Positions 5,571 through 7,929 of a stretch of 7,929 bases of DNA are shown piece by piece. This DNA comes from Ga0077527 sp964486865 (lineage in GTDB: Bacteria > Pseudomonadota > Gammaproteobacteria > Burkholderiales > SG8-41). Within the stretch, counting starts at the first letter, position 1. Every line of letters begins with the position of its first letter. The stretch covers positions 1-7,929 of the forward strand of contig CAZAOZ010000090.1 in assembly GCA_964486865.1 (NCBI GenBank), written 5' to 3'. A program made the translations under genes and the position numbers. A model generated the notes under the pieces. It was not told the DNA's origin and searched no databases. It saw only the letters and a list, made by a program, of their open reading frames with translations.

Positions 5571-6062
5571 TCAATCCCGAAAGTTCTTGAACTGCAAGGG
5601 AAATTCGGTAATCGACTTGCGGATCAGGGCGATGGCGTCCTGCAGCAGGTCTTTTTTGGCGCCGGAGACGCGCACCACGTCGCCCTGGATGCTGCCCTGA
5701 AGCTTCATCTTGCTGTCCTTGATCAGCTTGACAATTTTCTTGGCGAGTTCCTGTTCGATTCCCTCGCGCACGGTGATCGGCTGCTTCATCTTGTTGCCGC
5801 TGATGGGTTCGGAGTCGCCGAGTTTCAGGCAGCGGGTATCAACGCCTCGCTTGGCGAGCTTGGCGGTGAGCACATCGCGGACCTGGCTGACCTTGAAATC
5901 GTCGTCGCCGAATACCGTCAGCGTTTTCTCCTTGTCATTGATTTCGACGCGGGCGTCGGAGCCCTTGAAATCAAAACGCGTGGAGACTTCCTTGTTGGTC
6001 TGGTCGACGGCATTGCGCACTTCGACCTGGTTGACTTCGGAAACAATGTCGAATGAAGGCAT
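5571..6062 (-). CDS. yajQ: YajQ family nucleotide-binding protein
   Basis: This 163-residue cytoplasmic protein has the full usual length of the YajQ/DUF520 family. It opens with MPSFDIVSEVNQVEVRNAVD, then ISTRFDFKGS-like VSTRFDFKGSDA (26-37). The middle has SEPISGNKMKQPITV, and the end KKDLLQDAIALIRK with PLQFKNFRD, all family hallmarks. It forms two similar alpha/beta halves that bind nucleotides; some members bind cyclic di-GMP and affect virulence or phage gene expression, so the exact role here is open. Start at 6062 follows GAGG with suitable spacing. It has its own promoter 33-60 bases upstream and is probably transcribed apart from the upstream peptidase gene, only 62 bases away, although read-through is possible. 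Confidence 0.95.
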   Translation of the reverse strand: MPSFDIVSEVNQVEVRNAVDQTNKEVSTRFDFKGSDARVEINDKEKTLTVFGDDDFKVSQVRDVLTAKLAKRGVDTRCLKLGDSEPISGNKMKQPITVREGIEQELAKKIVKLIKDSKMKLQGSIQGDVVRVSGAKKDLLQDAIALIRKSITEFPLQFKNFRD

Positions 6063-6087
6063 GGGTGCCTCTTTTTTTGTAAAGTCA

Positions 6088-6109
6088 GCCGGCTATTATA
6101 CGCGCCGGC
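6088..6109. promoter_or_regulatory. GCCGGC inverted arms flanking the yajQ -10 box
   Basis: GCCGGC occurs at 6088-6093 and 6104-6109; each arm is itself palindromic and the two are ten bases apart, with the -10 box between. This could be a repressor site or a hairpin in read-through RNA from the upstream gene. No T-run follows on the minus strand. Confidence 0.35.
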
Positions 6110-6122
6110 CCGGGTGTGACAG
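6095..6122 (-). promoter_or_regulatory. Promoter of yajQ
   Basis: The minus strand carries CTGTCA (6122-6117, four of six), a 16-base spacer and a perfect TATAAT (6100-6095). The RNA start would be near 6088, giving a leader of about 26 bases that includes the GAGG ribosome binding site. Confidence 0.55.
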
Positions 6123-6124
6123 CG

Positions 6125-6718
6125 TCAGCGCGACGGCTTGCGTGCGGGTTGCAGCCGGACGGCATGCGTATGGATCGGCAGTCCGGTGGCGTCGTCGAAT
6201 TCCGCGGCGGCTTCGACCGCGCGCCGGGCCAGCGTCCCGGCGTCGAGATCGCGTTGTCCGTACAGCGCATGCAGCGCGCCCATCGCATAGTTGCTGCCGC
6301 TGCCGAACGCATAGAAGCGCGAGAACTCCTGCACGGTACGGTGGGCGACGACGCCGAAAATCCCGTGACGGTTGGCGATCAGCGCATCGAAGCGCGTCGA
6401 TTCCAGCGGATCGTCGTCGCCGGATCCCGGCAGCAGGTGATAGTCGCTTTTCAGCGCGGCGTGCAGCGCCTGCCAGGTATTGAAAATGGCCAGCGGCGTA
6501 TCAAAGCGCGCCATAACCTTGGGGCGCGAGAAGTAATCCTTGAGGATGGTCTTGAAGGTGGCGTTGCCGGTGAGTCCCAGCCAGGTGTCGCCGACCTGCA
6601 GCAGCTTGCCGTGATTGGCGATGTAGTCCGCGGTTTCCTTGCCCGATCCCCATTTGGTCATGGTGTCGGCGGCGATGGCGGCTTCGCGATCCTTGCGCAC
6701 GACAACGAGCGTGGTCAT
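6125..6718 (-). CDS. Proteasome beta-type peptidase (HslV/20S-like Ntn hydrolase, BPH type)
   Basis: This 197-residue protein begins MTTLVVVRKDREAAIAADT. After Met removal Thr1 would be the N-terminal nucleophile, with Asp17 (AAD) and a Lys in NHGKLLQ (Lys37, where HslV has Lys33) completing the catalytic set. The segment FGSGSNYAMGALHALYG (138-154) matches the conserved GSGG-NYA-type motif of HslV and 20S beta subunits. It differs from HslV by a four-residue insertion before the Lys and by a longer middle region (about 90-110), and no hslU ATPase is adjacent. These traits suit the betaproteobacterial proteasome homologue (BPH), which forms double rings without a known ATPase partner. It starts three bases after ppnP (TGA GCC ATG) with a weak ribosome site, so it is probably translationally coupled. 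Alternatives are a divergent HslV or an Anbu relative. Confidence 0.8.
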   Translation of the reverse strand: MTTLVVVRKDREAAIAADTMTKWGSGKETADYIANHGKLLQVGDTWLGLTGNATFKTILKDYFSRPKVMARFDTPLAIFNTWQALHAALKSDYHLLPGSGDDDPLESTRFDALIANRHGIFGVVAHRTVQEFSRFYAFGSGSNYAMGALHALYGQRDLDAGTLARRAVEAAAEFDDATGLPIHTHAVRLQPARKPSR

Positions 6719-6721
6719 GGC

Positions 6722-7030
6722 TCAGCCGAAATGGCAGACGTAGTGCAGCGTTTCCAGCGGCTCAATGTCGAAACTCGCATTGGCAGGCACGTTGAAGCTG
6801 TCCCCGGCATGCATCGTGCGCCAGTCGCGGTCGCCCGGCAGCTTGACGCGGCAAGTGCCGGCGATGATTTCCATGCGTTCGGGTTCGCTGGTTTTGAAGG
6901 TCAGCGTGCTCGGGAAAATCACGCCGACCGACTTGCGGCCGCCGTCGGGCAGATAAACGGTATGGCTGACGCACTTGCCGTCGAAATAGACGTTGGCTTT
7001 CTTGACGACGGAGACGTTGTCGAACTGCAT
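6722..7030 (-). CDS. ppnP: Pyrimidine/purine nucleoside phosphorylase PpnP
   Basis: This 102-residue single-domain cupin belongs to the YaiE/PpnP family (former DUF1255). The family cleaves a broad range of nucleosides with phosphate, giving the free base and ribose 1-phosphate in the cytoplasm. Family marks are VSVVKKANVYFDGKCVSHTV near the start, DGGRKSVGVIFP (29-40), EPERMEIIAGTCRVKLPG (49-66) and the C-terminal AGDSFNVPANASFDI (75-89) followed by YVCHFG. The length is slightly above the E. coli protein. Start at 7030 follows AAGGAA about nine bases upstream. It lies 20 bases after argG and three before the peptidase gene, so all three are probably one operon. Confidence 0.93.
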   Translation of the reverse strand: MQFDNVSVVKKANVYFDGKCVSHTVYLPDGGRKSVGVIFPSTLTFKTSEPERMEIIAGTCRVKLPGDRDWRTMHAGDSFNVPANASFDIEPLETLHYVCHFG

Positions 7031-7050
7031 GGTGGTGTTTCCTTGATTGC

Positions 7051-7929
<879 letters not shown>

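Overview
The window looks like chromosomal DNA of a GC-rich proteobacterium, most likely a betaproteobacterium. This is inferred from the gene families: a proteasome-type peptidase of the kind known as BPH (betaproteobacterial proteasome homologue), YajQ, PpnP, a short-type ArgG and an exported retropepsin-like protease. I cannot name a genus. Nearly all genes lie on the minus strand. No rRNA, tRNA, CRISPR array, transposase or integrase was seen.

Right part (about 5570-7929, minus strand). The 3' end of argG (arginine synthesis) is followed 20 bases later by ppnP (nucleoside phosphorylase). Three bases after that comes a gene for a small Ntn-hydrolase peptidase related to HslV and the 20S beta subunit. 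The three look like one transcript. yajQ follows and has its own promoter, whose TATAAT box sits between two GCCGGC arms.

Middle part (about 2009-5570, minus strand). A non-coding stretch of about 260 bases holds overlapping inverted repeats and a good sigma70-type promoter. The promoter drives a chromate-resistance pair: a rhodanese-ChrB fusion and the two-domain chromate transporter ChrA. After an 81-base gap comes a Tat-exported amidohydrolase-fold protein that has lost the usual first metal-binding His-x-His.

Left part (1-1992). A plus-strand class I glutamine amidotransferase converges on the amidohydrolase gene. It diverges from a minus-strand exported aspartic protease, and the two start codons share the same CATG tetranucleotide. 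Beyond a REP-like palindrome and an AT-rich spacer lies a toxin-antitoxin operon: an unnamed antitoxin gene overlaps (ATGA) a PemK/MazF-like toxin gene that runs off the window. Its promoter -10 box is embedded in a perfect 7+7 base inverted repeat, as expected for an autoregulatory operator.

The strongest items for a second look are the BPH-like peptidase in an argG-ppnP operon, the toxin-antitoxin operon with its unassigned antitoxin, the metal-site-degenerate exported amidohydrolase next to chrBA, and the overlapping divergent start codons. No wholly new multi-gene system can be demonstrated from the sequence alone.
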